In this document: piece by piece, positions 1 to 11,913 of the stretch
How the letters are laid out: the number at the start of each line of letters is the position of its first letter
Position numbering within the stretch: position 1 is the first letter of the stretch
Source: Gliomastix tumulicola
Lineage: Eukaryota > Ascomycota > Sordariomycetes > Hypocreales > Bionectriaceae
Direction: 5' to 3'
Assembly (NCBI GenBank): GCA_001599755.1
Contig: BCHX01000007.1
Coordinates: 3,410,001 to 3,474,000 of the forward strand
Length of the DNA stretch: 64,000 nt
The notes under the pieces: model-generated
What the model saw: only the letters and a program-made list of their open reading frames with translations
What the model was told of the DNA's origin: nothing
The model's database searches: none
Program-made: the position numbers and the translations under genes

Positions 1-1848
1 ACTGGGGCCTTCCTACGCTTCGCTTTCCAAGAGAGCGCCGATATGGCGTGGTGGAGTCGCCTGCTCACTCGCTCGTCCTCCAACTCCGGCCACGGCACAA
101 CCTTGCGAGAACTGCACACTGCCTGGGACCTCACCCGCAGTGTCCTTTCACTCCTCCGCTTCCAAGACGTACCACTCGAGCTGCACCTCCGTCTCACGAC
201 CTTCCTCGTTCTCGTTGCAGCCATCAGTGGCCCTCTTCTCCAACGGGCCATCACGGTTGAGATGACCACCCGGACTAGCGTGCGGGACGATACGCTTCCC
301 ATTCGCCAGGAGCCCATGTGGAATCTCACTGCCAAGATAGTAGGCAGCAACAGTCACATCTGGTCAGCGCCGCCGTATCAGGATGAGTTCGCCAATATTG
401 TCACAGAGCTCAACCAGCGCCGACCAATGCATCTGTCTACCTCTCACCCTGCCGTCTGCAGAGACAACTCGACATGCACTGCCAACGTTGTCGTCGCAGG
501 ATTCTCCTGGAACTGTGCGGAGTCACGCGTGTCACTGCGAGGTGTGCCGTCCCTCGGTCTCGTGAAGAACATGCTATTCCCCAACAACGATCGGCGGAAG
601 TGCTTCCACACGGACTTTAACGGCACTGACGATTCATTGAGCGAGCTAAACAACCCTTCTGGGAGTACAAAACTACTGCGGCTATCTAGAGACAGACTTT
701 CAATTCCAGTTAGGGTCGCCAGCTACTGTCATCGAGAGTCCGTCGGAGGGGGGACACGCCCTGGCTAGCTGAGGACTTGCCGCCCGCGATGCTCAACTAC
801 ACAACATATGTTCGCGAAGATCGGGAAAGCGATATGCTCTCAGTGAGGCAGTGCAACTTGTCGACGTCCTTCGTCGAGCTGCCAATCGAGATCTCAGACG
901 GGAAGACAGACTGTGACCCTCCTTCCACAGAATCGCTCATCGAGCAGGAGAGAAGGGCTGAGCTCAATCCCCAGGCCGGTAGGAGGGATCGAGGGGTTCG
1001 ATCTCTACACAGGTAGCTTCACCCAGGTCATCAACGATCTCTACGCCGGCTTCATCCTCTTCGACAAGCAGGAAGGGTCGCACTATATCCAAGGCCTCAA
1101 CTCACGACGGCTGATTGACCAACCGACCATTGCCCGACGGAACGCGTCTGAAGCCTATGGATTCTTGTCTACCTACACCTTTGCCTGCCGCGATCCTTTT
1201 GAGGATGCCATGTCTACTCTGGACGAGCTCAGCCTACGATACGCGCTCCAGTCCATCCCCCAGACCGAAGAGAGTCTGTCCGAGATGGCTGGACTCCTGG
1301 ATGCCTCCGCCTCTGCCTCCAGTGACTCCGAGTCTCAGAATGAAAAACGATTACACGCCGCGGAAGCCCTGATCAAGGCCGGATGGAAGCCCAGCCGGAC
1401 GATAACAGCCTCGTTGACGGAGAAGCTAACACTAGCAGCGTACAAGGCTCACTACGCCTTCACGGGTGCCGCGATGGGCATCATATACCTCGCCGCGTTG
1501 CTCACGGCGCTGCTCCTCCGCGGGTTCCGCTTCCACGGACGCAAGTTCTCGTTCTCGCCGCTTGAGATCGCCAAGGCCTTTGACGCACCACTGCTACGTC
1601 TCGCGGGGAGTAATTCAGGGGGTGCTGAGATCGCGAAAGGGTCGCTTTCGGATGTGAAGCTGCGGTATGGTGAAGTGTCAGATTCTAGCGCTGGGCGGGA
1701 GATCCGGTATGACTCGGCAGGTTTTATAGGGGATATGCATGTGGGAGACGATGTACCCCTCGCTGCTTCTACAAATGAAAAGACGAGGTTGGCGGTCGAT
1801 GTCTCGGGGAAGGTCAAGACGCCGGTGAATGGGCGTGTCTACAAATAA
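1..1848 (+). pseudogene. Frame-broken large fungal integral membrane protein, 5' end outside window
   Basis: The reading frame is open at base 1 and encodes a membrane-protein N region (TTFLVLVAAISGPLLQRA, about bases 187-250) and a C-terminal transmembrane segment followed by a SFSPLEIAKAFDAPLL stretch (about 1460-1590). This layout is familiar from large uncharacterised ascomycete membrane proteins; I cannot assign a function. Coherent protein text moves through all three frames: frame 1 to about 660, frame 2 at about 661-740, frame 3 at about 750-965, then frame 1 again to the stop at 1846-1848. Each step corresponds to one extra base, so three steps restore the frame. The second step lies at or near a run of six G (748-753); without it the frame meets TAG at 766-768. 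No GT-AG intron of usable size explains the shifts. It is either a decaying gene or one with base-call/assembly indels; both remain open. Confidence 0.65.
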
Positions 1849-2053
1849 GATGCATTCATAGGCTCATGATGATCCTCCATATCAAGCTGAGGATTTTATA
1901 CTCATAGCTTCACGACTACGCACCGAACAGAAAAGTCATAACACGATGTTGATTACAAGAAGATACAGGAGGACACCCTGACATCAAGGGTCCTGGATAT
2001 TCTGCAGCGAAAAGAAGTATCCGGACGATGATCCGGATGGACAAAAGAAATAA

Positions 2054-4139
2054 CTACGCTTCCATGACATTGGCCATACTCGGCCTCCGACTCGCAGACG
2101 GAGTGCCCCTCGGCGTCTGTCTCGGCGTGACACGGCTCTCTCCAAAGAACCTATACTGTTGGCTGTATCTCCTCTGGGCCTCTGGTCGGCCGGCAGATGT
2201 AGAAACAGCAGAGCCTATTGGTATGTCAGAATATGAATCGTCCTGTGATGTAATGGCAGTGAGGGCAACTTACTGCGTCGTCTCTCGAGCCTCTGCGGGT
2301 CATACGAGACACTCCCCCTACGTCCCATATCCTGTCCCTCGGCACGCGCGGTCGCGAGTCTCTGGGCGAACGGCGACCTCTTACGGAGGGCCGGTCCCTT
2401 CCAGTAGATGACGTAGACGGCGACGACAAGCACGAAGGATATGCAGAACAGGATGGTGCTCGCGTACTCGAGGTTCTTGCCGCTAGACTTGCCGATGTTC
2501 TGGAAGAAGGGGAGCGCAGGGACGGTGAGGACACCGGCGAGGAAGTCTCGTGCCCAGCCGTTGCCTCCGGTGGCGGATGCAGAGTAGGGGCCGTAGGCGC
2601 AGATCATGTACTAGATCGATTATCCAGTCAGTATGAAACTCCTAGAAGCAGAGGTATGGAAATAACTCACGTCAATGGTGGCCATGTAGATGGCATAGTT
2701 TGCGATACCGACGATGGCGGCAAAGATCATAGAGCCGATCCAGTGAATCGGAGGACCCTGGATCGTCCAGGCGAATCCAATGAGACCAATAGGCAGGCAG
2801 GGCGCCGTGTACAGCAGGAACCACAGACGAGACTCGTACTGTGCCCGCTCATCATTGGGCTTCTCGCGCCTCTCCTTAATATTCCTCTTGATAGCAGGAA
2901 TGAAGATGAGCCAGGCAAGGAGGTAGCCAAGACCGATGGGGATGAAGGCCAAGCCAATATCCACGGCAGAGAAGTTCCACTGCTTGTACACGAGGGCAAA
3001 CGACTGGATGAACATGAAGATCAGGGCGTCGGAGAAGCCCGAGAGCAGCGACAGCACCAGCACGATGGGCTCGGTGAGGAACATGCGGAAGGGACGGATC
3101 CAGGTGACGACGATCTCCTTGGCCGAGAAGCGCTCGCGGAAGGGAACCAGCTCATCGGGACCCCAGACGTTAGCGTCAGGGTTCTCCTTGCGGCGTCGCT
3201 TGGCGATGCGGTTCATCATGATGGTGGTGCGGGTCTCGGGGACGGTGAAGAAGTGCACGAGCTGCACGAAGCCGCCGAGGATCAGCTGGATCCAGATCGA
3301 CCATCTGGATGATTGGGCATGTTAGTAAGGGATGTATGTATGTGCAGGGAGGGATGCTGATAGACGGGAACTCACCTCCAGTTGAGGTACGTCTCGGTGA
3401 AGCCTCCGACGATCGGGCCCAGGACTGAGCCGCCGACGGACGAGAAGACGACGTAGGCAACAGCGTACTGCTGGTTGTCGGCCTCCCACATATCGGCAAT
3501 CATGCCCAGCGTGACAGAGCCACCAGCCGTGGAAAGACCACCGAGGGCACGGCCGATGAGGATCGTGGCGAAGTTGGGCGCCAGAGCGACGGGCAGCTGC
3601 CAGATGTTGACGAAGAACATCGAGAGCTGGAGGATGGGCCAACGGCCAAACTCCTCAGACCAGGGCGCCCACAGCTCGCAGCCAAAGGCGTAGAAGACGA
3701 GGAAGATCATGGCACCGCAGCGGGCGGCCTGGTCACTGACGTGGAACTCCTCGGCGATGCCGGGGATGGCGTTGGAGTACAGCGACGTGTTGAAGTTCAT
3801 CGACACCTGCACCCAGAAGATGACGGTCAGGATGTACCACTTCTTGCCCCAGGCGAAGCTGAAGCCGAGCTCGTCGTAGCAGTCATCCTCGGTGATCTCG
3901 TACTTCTCGACCTCGCCGGCCTTCTCGCCGTGAGAAGCGCCAGCGACGCCATTGCCATTCGCCTTGACATCACCGACGATGGTGCTGTCAGGCGTGTCAA
4001 CATGGCCTGGATCGAGGCCGCTGTGCGGCGTAGAGCCGGAGCCGGAGGCAGACTCCCGCAGCTTCTCGTTGGCGAGCTCGAGATCCCTCTGGTTGATGAC
4101 CTCGGGCGGGTCGTCCGAGAAGTGAGTGTGCCCTGGCAT
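2054..4139 (-). CDS. MFS transporter, polyamine/multidrug exporter type (TPO1-like, DHA1)
   Basis: Four exons: 4139-3376, 3304-2671, 2610-2274, 2214-2054 (631 aa). The introns are 71, 60 and 59 nt with GTGAG/GTGAG/GTAAGT donors and AG acceptors. The first 100 or so residues are soluble and charged; about 12 membrane segments follow. GRWPILQ and GRALGGLSTAGGSVTLG are typical of the TPO/fluconazole-resistance branch of the major facilitator superfamily, which exports polyamines or drugs at the plasma membrane by proton antiport. A long cytosolic loop with charged residues (KRRRKENPDAN) separates the two halves. The last exon gives a basic, Ser/Arg-rich tail ending NVMEA; reading through the last intron instead would give a shorter, unrelated tail. 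The start is the ATG before PGHTHF, because the upstream in-frame codons look non-coding. Substrate cannot be read from sequence. Confidence 0.9.
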
Positions 4140-4282
4140 GGTTGTCTTGTCTCTGGTTGGAGTTGGGCAGAAGCAGAGAGGAGGACAGGACAGAAGGTCA
4201 GTCGTCTGCAAGGGGCCAAACCTTGTGCATACGGGATGGCTTCAGGGCAGAATGCTAAAAAAGAACTGGGCCACAGGGAGGA

Positions 4283-4289
4283 CTTTATA
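4283..4289 (-). promoter_or_regulatory. TATA-like element of the MFS exporter
   Basis: TATAAAG on the minus strand, about 144 bases upstream of the start codon at 4139. Position and sequence are typical for a fungal core promoter; the transcription start is not known. Confidence 0.4.
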
Positions 4290-5076
4290 CCGCAGGAGAA
4301 GGGCATGACGAGCAGAGTTCGGATCTTCCTCCTTCGCCCACCAGACAACGTAGAAACCTTACTGAGCGCCACTTCTCTGTCCGTCTTGCTCCAATCACAG
4401 CTCGGTTACCCCGGCAGCGGCCATGTCCAGCCCGGCTTGGGAGCATCGGGCAAAGATCGTGAGACACGATCATTCCTGTGGAGAGCACGACGCAAAACCC
4501 GTCATGTGGCAGTCCACCACCACCAGCTCCCCAGTTTGTGCGGTGGACAGGGCCCCCCAAAGTCCGGGCTCAGTCGGTGACTGGAATGCTGGCACTCCCC
4601 TGTGCAGTCCCTTTTCTGCGATTTCCGAGACTTTTTGCAAACGCTGGCAGGGCAACAGCCACATCAAAACTGTCCCTTCTCACACTCTCTCTCCCTAGCT
4701 GTGGCCCAAGCAGGAACAATTCCTCCTGAGTCACACACCCTCAAAATTTTAGCATCGGCCCGGATTCGCACCACACTCGCCAAGGGTATGCATGCTAAAG
4801 CTACGAAATTCTGCTGCCTGCTTCTTCCCCGTAACTCCGCAAATGCACGACCAGAAAAGAAAAGAAAAGAAGAAAAAATTACACTCCACGCGAGCTTTGG
4901 GCACTGCTTCTGCCGTCATAGAGGGGCAAATAGGCTTTATAATCTCTCTCGATGACGCAGGGAGAGGCAGCCCGGAGGTGAGAAAAATCCACCCCCTGCA
5001 CTGCTAACAGTGCTAAGAGATCGATCCCGTGCAGGCGGTGGATCCTGTTCGGCATGTTACTGCCGGCTGAGGGAGG

Positions 5077-5092
5077 GTGTGTGTGTGTGTGT
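5077..5092. repeat. (GT)8 microsatellite
   Basis: Sixteen bases of perfect GT dinucleotide repeat followed by GAGTGAG, in the intergenic region. Confidence 0.9.
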
Positions 5093-5908
5093 GAGTGAGC
5101 AGGGCTTTTCGTTACTCATGTCTCACGTTGCAATTCCCAGTCTGTCGAGGAGAGGAAGGGGAAAGCGGATTTTGGTTTCCCAGGCGGCCCTGCTTGGTAT
5201 GCAGGACGAGTCTACGCTGTCTGAGACATTCTTTCAAGAGCCCAGGACATGCAGGTGCCCGGATTCTAGAACGAGTCCAGCCTGTCCCAAGGTTCAGCCT
5301 CAGCAGGTCGTCGGGCAGAGCACGCGAATAACAGGCCCACGCCAAGGGGCCCGTCGATCCCTCTCTGACTGAAGGCTCCGAGTTGTGGATCACGGACAGC
5401 AATCACGATGGCTCGGAACTTCGGATGTAGAAGGACAGACGGTGTGAGCGCTACAGCAGCGCAGTCCTACTCGTACATACGTCAGTTGCAACGTCCCTCC
5501 ACATATGATGGAGTCCGTCCATCCATCACACAGGGACTGGAGTCGTAGTCCGCATAGCAGCAGCAGAGTGCCAGAAGCAGCCAACTCCAAGCGAGCCATC
5601 CGGGGTAAGAAAGCGTGCGGGGATAGACACAGCTTGGAAAGCTTGGGTGAATTGAGTTGTGCATTTTCACCGAGATCCCGAAAGCAAGCTGAGGTGAGCC
5701 GTGTCTGGCCCCCAACAGATAGATGCCTGCTTCCGAACAGTCCATGGCATTCCCGGATTCAGCGGTGAACTTTGATAAGCAGCCATCCGCAAGCGGTGAA
5801 AGCAGCTGTGTGTCTCACCGAACCGTACGACAGCTATCCAAGCTTCCCACCCACCGAATATATACTACTGACTCTGTTATCAGCTACCACCACCGCGGAT
5901 GCCTGAAT

Positions 5909-7618
5909 TTACAGTTCGTCTATGGACTCCCCACACGACCAACACGCAGCGTCTGCAGGGTCGTCGCAAGCATCGAGTCGCGCTTTCTGGGGATACACGC
6001 AGGCGATTCGATCGTGTTTCGTCCCGTCGGAGAGCGTCACCTGAAACGGCGTCGAGTCCGGGGCTGTGCCATTCTCGACCCATGTACGCATCTGGCCAAA
6101 GAGGCTTGACGGGAGTGAGCTCGATCCTCCACTGCAGTGGCCGAATCCCGGGATCTCGAAGTATCGGAAGAAGTCGTGGATGTTGGCATCACGGGCTGTT
6201 ACGGCCTTGTAATAGTGCTCTGTTCCCTTGGGGCTGATGAGCTGGTCGTCCTGCGAGGAGGTTAGCATATACCGTGTCACACTCCGTATCGCGAAAAAAA
6301 AACAATTCAGGTGAGCCTACCAATCCATGCAAGGTAACCAGCTTCCCTCCCCTCTTGCGGAAGGCAGACAGATCCGGGTCATCCGTGCCAATTATGGACT
6401 TGTACCAATCTCCAGCGTGCACAAGCCTGTCGAGCTCGGCGTGTGTGATCTGGCTGAGGTCCGCATCAGGGCGCTTCAGGATGAAGTCCCTGAGCCAGGG
6501 GATGACCAGGGGATTTGGCGATGCTACGCAGGCTTCCCCCTCGCAGTCAGTCAAGACCGGTCCCCCGAGACCACCCGATCTTGGGTCATTGCCCGTCAGG
6601 TCTGCGCCTGGCATGAGCCCGTACCAAGTCTGCTCTCCATCCGCCGTCTTCAGCCCGTGCCAGGTCTCGTTGGCAACGGTAGCAGCGGCTTTGGTGATCT
6701 TGATCGGGTTGCCAGCTGTCCTGTTGCCACACGGCACAGCATCTCCCACCAGCTCGAAGGGGTTAAACTTGGCAACGCACTCATCGACGTTGGCGACAAC
6801 GCCGTCAACGACACCATCAAGTCCGTCGCAAAACGATACCGCAGCGGCCCTGATAGCGTCGAACTCGCACTCATGTGGAACCTCGCCCAGGTTGAGCATG
6901 ACCTGGTAGGCCCAGTTGAGGTTGGTGAGGACGTTGTTCCAGTTAATGGCCGGTGCGTAGGCAGCGATGCCGTCGAAGGCGTCTGGGTATCGTTGGGCCA
7001 GCATGAAGCCCTGGCGACCACCCTGGGAGCAGCCATACCAGTAGGAGAACTCTGGCTCCTGCCCATAGAAGTCGCGGATACACGCTTTTCCGATAACGGC
7101 CTTTCCAAACACCTTGTCAGCTTTGCCCTCTGGAATGAATAGGGCGCTCATGGTCTATGGCGCATACATACCTCATCGTTGAGAGACACGCTCGCGAGGT
7201 TCTGAAGACTGAACAGGTCGACATTGCCAGGGCTGAGCAGCGCCCAAGGCGCAACGGGACCGTCGTTCCCGACCAGTCCTGCATCCGTCGTGATGGTCGC
7301 GTATCCCTCGTCCAGAGCCTCACCCATGAGCATGATCATTCCAGGTGTGCGTCCGGGCGACCATCCGCCACCGCCGACTGCTTTGAAGCGCTGGTTGTAG
7401 TCTTCAATCGGAAGCCAGGCCTCGACGATAACATGGTCGTTCTGGCCTGGGTGCGTGTATGAGACGGTGACATTGCAGAAGTCCTGGATTACAGAATCTG
7501 GGCTCTCCGGAGCGGTCAACCCCGACACTACATTCGCTTCAATGGCCAAGATCTCCGCGCCGAAGACGGACGGGCTGAACGTCTCCGGAGAGCAGGCCTG
7601 GATCAACGAGTCTCCCAT
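5909..7618 (-). CDS. Tannase/feruloyl esterase family protein
   Basis: Three exons: 7618-7172, 7112-6321, 6250-5909 (526 aa). The family hydrolyses ester bonds of gallic or ferulic acid, as in tannins or plant cell-wall phenolics. Visible signatures are GCSQGGRQG with nucleophile Ser178, DDQLISP with Asp415, and GFGHCSGG with His451. Cys177 and Cys452 next to the Ser and His give the CS-D-HC arrangement of this family. A Ca-loop-like Cys-rich insert lies between. The first intron (59 nt) has a GTATGT donor; its CTGAC branch lies very close to the AAG acceptor, but this is the only splice that keeps frame. The second (70 nt) has a GCTAAC branch. The start is taken at the ATG before GDSLIQAC; an in-frame ATG exists four codons upstream. 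No clear signal peptide is visible, so secretion is uncertain. The class II aldolase gene lies upstream on the same strand. Confidence 0.88.
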
Positions 7619-8109
7619 ATTTACATACATATACGGGACAGCAAAGGCGGGGTGAGGAGAGGCGGCTTTGCCAACCACGCGACGACCCGGGATCACTGGG
7701 TTTTATCCAATTCTTCCACTGGACGGCTGCCTGTTTCCAGTGAGCAACACCTACTGGGATGACGATCCGTCGGCACTTTTGCGGCGGTGCCCGACCCCCC
7801 CCCCGACCTCCACAACGACCCCAAAATGCTCACTGGATAAGCCTGGAGATCTCCCCCAAGCAAGCATTGATGATACGAGCCGGCGAATGACAAGACCGCT
7901 AAGATCCCTGCAGCAGAGCAACGGATGGTGGTTCCATTCACTGTACCTACTCGTATCTTCATTAACCAGGAAACCCCGACCTCGCGGCGTCTTGGCTTCA
8001 AACTCCGCACGCTGTCTAGCGTAAGACGAACTAATATCTCGCTGTGCCGCTGAGAAAACGCCTTAGGCCCGATAACTCCTCAGGATATGGAAGATGGCTG
8101 GAAGCTTGA
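7619..8109. other. Intergenic between aldolase-like and tannase genes
   Basis: Promoter side of the tannase gene and 3' side of the aldolase-like gene. It contains a run of ten C near 7795-7804. No gene seen. Confidence 0.5.
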
Positions 8110-9235
8110 TCACCCCTTGTGCTCGCCCTTGCACATGTACGCCTCGTACTCGAGGTCAGGCTGGCCCTCCCAGTACAGCGTCTCGGGATCGCTCGAGTTC
8201 TCAAACGTGTACTTGGCGCTGGCATCCGGGATGACGAGTTTTGGCAGTCCGTTAGCCGCTGCCGCCTCGGCGAGGAGCTGGGTCTGGCAGGCTCGCTCCA
8301 TGAGGGTCATTAGGAAGCAGGCCTCGTCCACCGTCGTCCCGACTGTCAGGAGGCCGTGGTTCTGCAGGATCATGCCCTTGCCTCGGGGGCCTAGAGAAAC
8401 ATTCTGTCAGCTTTATGTGCTATGGGACAAGCCCGAGGATCTGGGTCAGCAGACCTAGTGCGGCGCCAATGCGATCGCCCTCCTCCTGGGTGATGACGAC
8501 TCCGCCGAAGTCCTGTTAAACGTCCTGTTAGTGCAGCTCGTCGCCATACGGAGAACCGGACTTCACACCCTGTAGACTGCCTGAGCTTCACCATACAGGT
8601 ACGCTGCATCCTGGGTAAGCATCTCCAAGGGCCGTCCAAACGCACTCCAAGCCATGCCATGTGGGCTGTGCGTGTGGCACGCGGCGATGACATCAGGACG
8701 CGCCTTATGAACGGCACTGTGGATGAAGAAGCCTGCCGCATTTGCTGGGCGGCTCATGTTTCCTGGTGTGAAGAAATCACCGATCCGTGCTGTCACATCA
8801 TGAGAACGAGGTACCCAAACAGTAGACGTACCTCCGATCGGCTTGCCGTCGTAGTCGACGAGGATCATATCACTCGCCTTTAGGAGGCCGAAATGGACCG
8901 CCAATGGGTTCTGGAGGTAAGAAAAAAGGTTCTGTCAGCAGACACTCTGCAGCGCTACTCAGTCAACCCAAGCTTGTGAAGAAGTGAACTCCTACCGTCC
9001 AAAAGGTATGAGGGTTTTCAGGATCTCGGATCGAGATGTGGCCTGCCATGCCGTCAATGTAGCCCAGGCGCGCGAAGACGCGAAAAGCCAGTGCCATCTT
9101 CTCCAGCATCCATTGCCTCTCTGCCTCAAAGCTGGGGTGCTTGGGAATCCCGGGCAGACAGGCCCCCTGCGAGATCAGCTGCAGAGGCGTCTTCTTGGTC
9201 TGCTGGAGGCCATCTGCTTGAGCGGAGGGAGCCAT
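8110..9235 (-). CDS. Class II aldolase/adducin-domain protein
   Basis: Five exons: 9235-8996, 8910-8832, 8762-8569, 8512-8455, 8390-8110 (283 aa). The introns are 85, 69, 56 and 64 nt. Class II aldolases use a metal bound by clustered His; here ACHTHSPHGMAWSAFG and ILQNHGLL supply the HxH and downstream His positions. The order AGHISIRDP, PIGG-NMSRPANAAGFFIHSAVH, CHTHS, VVITQEEGDRI matches fungal members often annotated as sugar-phosphate aldolases or decarboxylases, with no fixed substrate. At the second intron, a 42-nt splice also keeps frame but would add nine residues that fit the family less well. The gene is divergent from the 2-oxoglutarate oxygenase at 9990 and in tandem with the tannase. 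A role in catabolism of plant-derived carbon is inference. Confidence 0.87.
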
Positions 9236-9989
9236 GATGAGTCAGTCTCAAAATAGATCGAGGTTGTGCTGGGTGAGTGTTTTATGGGATTTCATCCCTG
9301 ATATCATCCTTAAATAGGTAGTCTGGAGTGCCTGTGGTGACGTGGGGATAACTCGGGCGTTCGGACATCACCTGGATCATCTCTGCCTTGGTTATTGTTG
9401 TAGACAAATCGATTTGGCAAAAAGGTACGAGCTGTGGTTGTTGCGTCAGAGTGGGATGGCTTGCATTACATTCTTTTGCATGCATAAAGGCTGGTGCCAA
9501 TACTGCTTCGTCTCCCCAGGCTTGATGTTCCTGCAGAGCTCGTTCTCGTTTGCCAAATTGGGGATAGCATCACAACGACAAGAAATTCATCAGGACCGAA
9601 TAGGCAAACGGGTACGAGCAAGCCCCATCCATTATCCAGACTACTTGCAAGCTTGTGTAATTCAATGGAGGGGCCAATAGCAGGGGCAGCATATCAGATG
9701 CATCTGGATCCGCAGGACCGAGCCGTAATGTTGCTATTTGGCTTCAGGCAGAGGACAGAGTCTTCTTTACGCAGCAGAAGACGAGACGGAGCCACAGCCG
9801 TCAAACATCATAAAGTGAGGCCCAGCTGCACCTGCGCCTCGTACAGATTTCTCAAATGTGGTTAAGCTTGAAGCTGGGCAAGTCCGCTGTCCATCTCACC
9901 ACAAACATGATAAATCCCCTTCCGTCCCTCAGTCAAAGCACTAGATTCTATCCCGAAGCAAGCAGTTCACCAGGCCGACATCCTTCGTG
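9236..9989. promoter_or_regulatory. Divergent intergenic promoter region
   Basis: About 750 bases separate the start codons of the aldolase-like gene (minus) and the gamma-butyrobetaine-dioxygenase-like gene (plus). Open frames here are short with no coding character. Regulation of both genes must be encoded here or further inside; no specific operator was recognised. Confidence 0.5.
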
Positions 9990-11587
9990 ATGAATGCACT
10001 TCAAAGAATCAGTGCCGCAGCGTCAGCTCGGTCTCTACCTGTCATCTCTATCAGATACACGTCCATGGTATTGCGTGCAGCACCTAAGGTCACTGTATGC
10101 CCACCCTTAAACATACCTCCTGAGCTGAGACTTGTCCACAATACTGACACGCTTCACCGGAGGTATCATGGAGACGCTCGCCGATGTTGAAGGGCCAGCT
10201 TTACCACTCACGCCTCTATTCCACGCCATCACCTACCCAGGCTTCTCCAGCCGTCACCGTGCCAATCGATGGCACAGACGTCAACTTTTCAGCCATCCTC
10301 GTCCGCGATGCATGTGCCTGTCCCCTCTGTGTCCACACGTCCACCCAGCAGAGACTCTTCTCCGTTGCCGACGTGCCAGCGAACATACAAGCTCAATCTG
10401 TCGATGTCGATGCCAACACAGGTGTCGTGAGCATTTCGTGGGAGAATGATGCACACGGGTTTCCTAGTGATCATGTCACGAACCTGGACATCGAAACACT
10501 GCGCGGACTCGGCCAGTCTGGTGCCGCGCCTGATATGTTTGAAGGGGCTGTCAAGGACCAGGTGCTCTGGCACAGGAATCCCCTCCCCAACCTCCCAGAC
10601 TACGACTATGATGCCTACATGAACGATGATGCAGCTCTCCAGAAGCTGCTGGACCAGCTCCGCGTCGACGGGCTGGCATTTGTTACCAATGTTCCTGGTA
10701 TAGAGGCGGCGGCATCCGACATTGCGAAGCGTATCGGGCCCGTCAAAGAGTCCTTCTACGGATACGTATGGGATGGTAAGTGTGTCCTGACATACCATCA
10801 TATGCGCTTGTCTCTAACCATTTTAATAGTCCGCACCGTCCCAGATGCAAGCAACGCCGCATACACCTCAGGTGGCCTCGGCTTCCACACCGATTTACTC
10901 TACTTCAAAGATCCGCCACACGTGCAACTCCTCCACTGCGTACAGTCGGCATCTACAGGCGGAGCCAGCGTGTTTGCAGATGGCTACAAGGCCGCTCTTG
11001 ATCTCTTCCACGAAGATGTAGAAGCTTTCCACACGCTTGCCACAGTCCCAGTCAACTATCATTACACCCACCCGGACTCTAATGTGTATCGCACGACAAA
11101 GCCGGTCATCGATCTCCTCCCCCTTCGAATAGGGGAGGCAACGTACACTCACATCAGCGACTATATCAGAGCTTGGAACGAAACTTATTATCCTCCGGAT
11201 CATCCTGGCACGTCAACCGACAAACTTTTGGTCGGTCTCATGCAAAAGATCAACTGGGGTCCGCCATTTCTCGCGCCATTCTCCAACCACGAGCCTGTTG
11301 CTCCCCAGGAAGACGCCCTTTCCGTGCTGAACGACAAAGTCGAACGATGGCACCGGGCTGCGCAAAAGTACAATGCGCTCCTCCAGCGACCCGAGTATTT
11401 GTATGAACGCACGATGAAGTCCGGGGAGTGCGTCTTGTTCGACAATACCCGGACGCTGCACTCACGGAGAGCTTTTGAGAAGGCAGATGTGGGCAAGCCA
11501 AGATGGCTGAGGGGCACATATGTTGACAGAGACGCGTACTTGAGCTCCGTTCGTGTATTAAACAGGAAATTCGGTGGACGCAGCTGA
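9990..11587 (+). CDS. Gamma-butyrobetaine dioxygenase-like 2-oxoglutarate/Fe(II) oxygenase
   Basis: Proposed exons: 9990-10094, 10163-10775, 10830-11587 (491 aa). The family hydroxylates gamma-butyrobetaine or trimethyllysine in carnitine synthesis, or related substrates. An N-terminal GBBH-type zinc region is visible (VRDACACPLCV), then a TauD fold with WDVRTVPDASNAAYTSGG, iron ligands His259 and Asp261 (GFHTDLLYF) and a distal His450 (TLHSRR), with WLRG supplying the likely 2-oxoglutarate Arg. The second intron (54 nt, GTAAGT) is certain by homology. The first exon encodes a basic, Ser/Ala-rich, acid-free leader that looks like a mitochondrial presequence. Donors at 10089 or 10095 both keep frame. 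If that exon is not used, translation would begin at ATG 10184, giving a shorter leader. Function by homology only; the exact substrate is not fixed. Confidence 0.85.
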
Positions 11588-11913
11588 TTTTTGTATTGAA
11601 GGGAGATCAAAGCTTTTGATCCAGGCTTAGGAGTATCATCAGTAACAGAAGATTCAGACAGTATAGAATATTGACAAGGACTGCTCTCGAACAGGAAGTA
11701 ATACGCGGAACACACATTGCATCTGCCTTTCACAGCTCTCTATATTGATCAAAATGAACGGCAACACGACGTGAACTCCACGTGATTTAATAGCGAGCCG
11801 GTGTCAGTGGGGAACTGCTTGATGCTAAGCGGGGGAGTCCGACCCTGTAACGATTCTTTCCTCCGCCATCACCACCAAGATTTACGGCGATATCGACGAC
11901 CAATACCATCTCA
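11588..11913. other. Intergenic
   Basis: About 330 bases between the oxygenase stop and the Zn2Cys6 regulator start on the same strand. No gene or clear element seen. Confidence 0.5.

Larger units (their letters stand above)
4140..5908. other. Intergenic, promoter side of the MFS exporter
   Basis: There is no supportable gene. It holds the 5' flank of the MFS exporter on the minus strand and the 3' flank of the tannase gene. Short open frames here have no coding character. It contains a GT microsatellite and a TATA-like element listed separately. Confidence 0.6.

Noticed and set aside
8763..8831. 42-nt intron in the aldolase-like gene
   Set aside because: It keeps frame but is shorter than other introns and adds nine residues into a conserved PIGG-N stretch; the 69-nt splice fits better.
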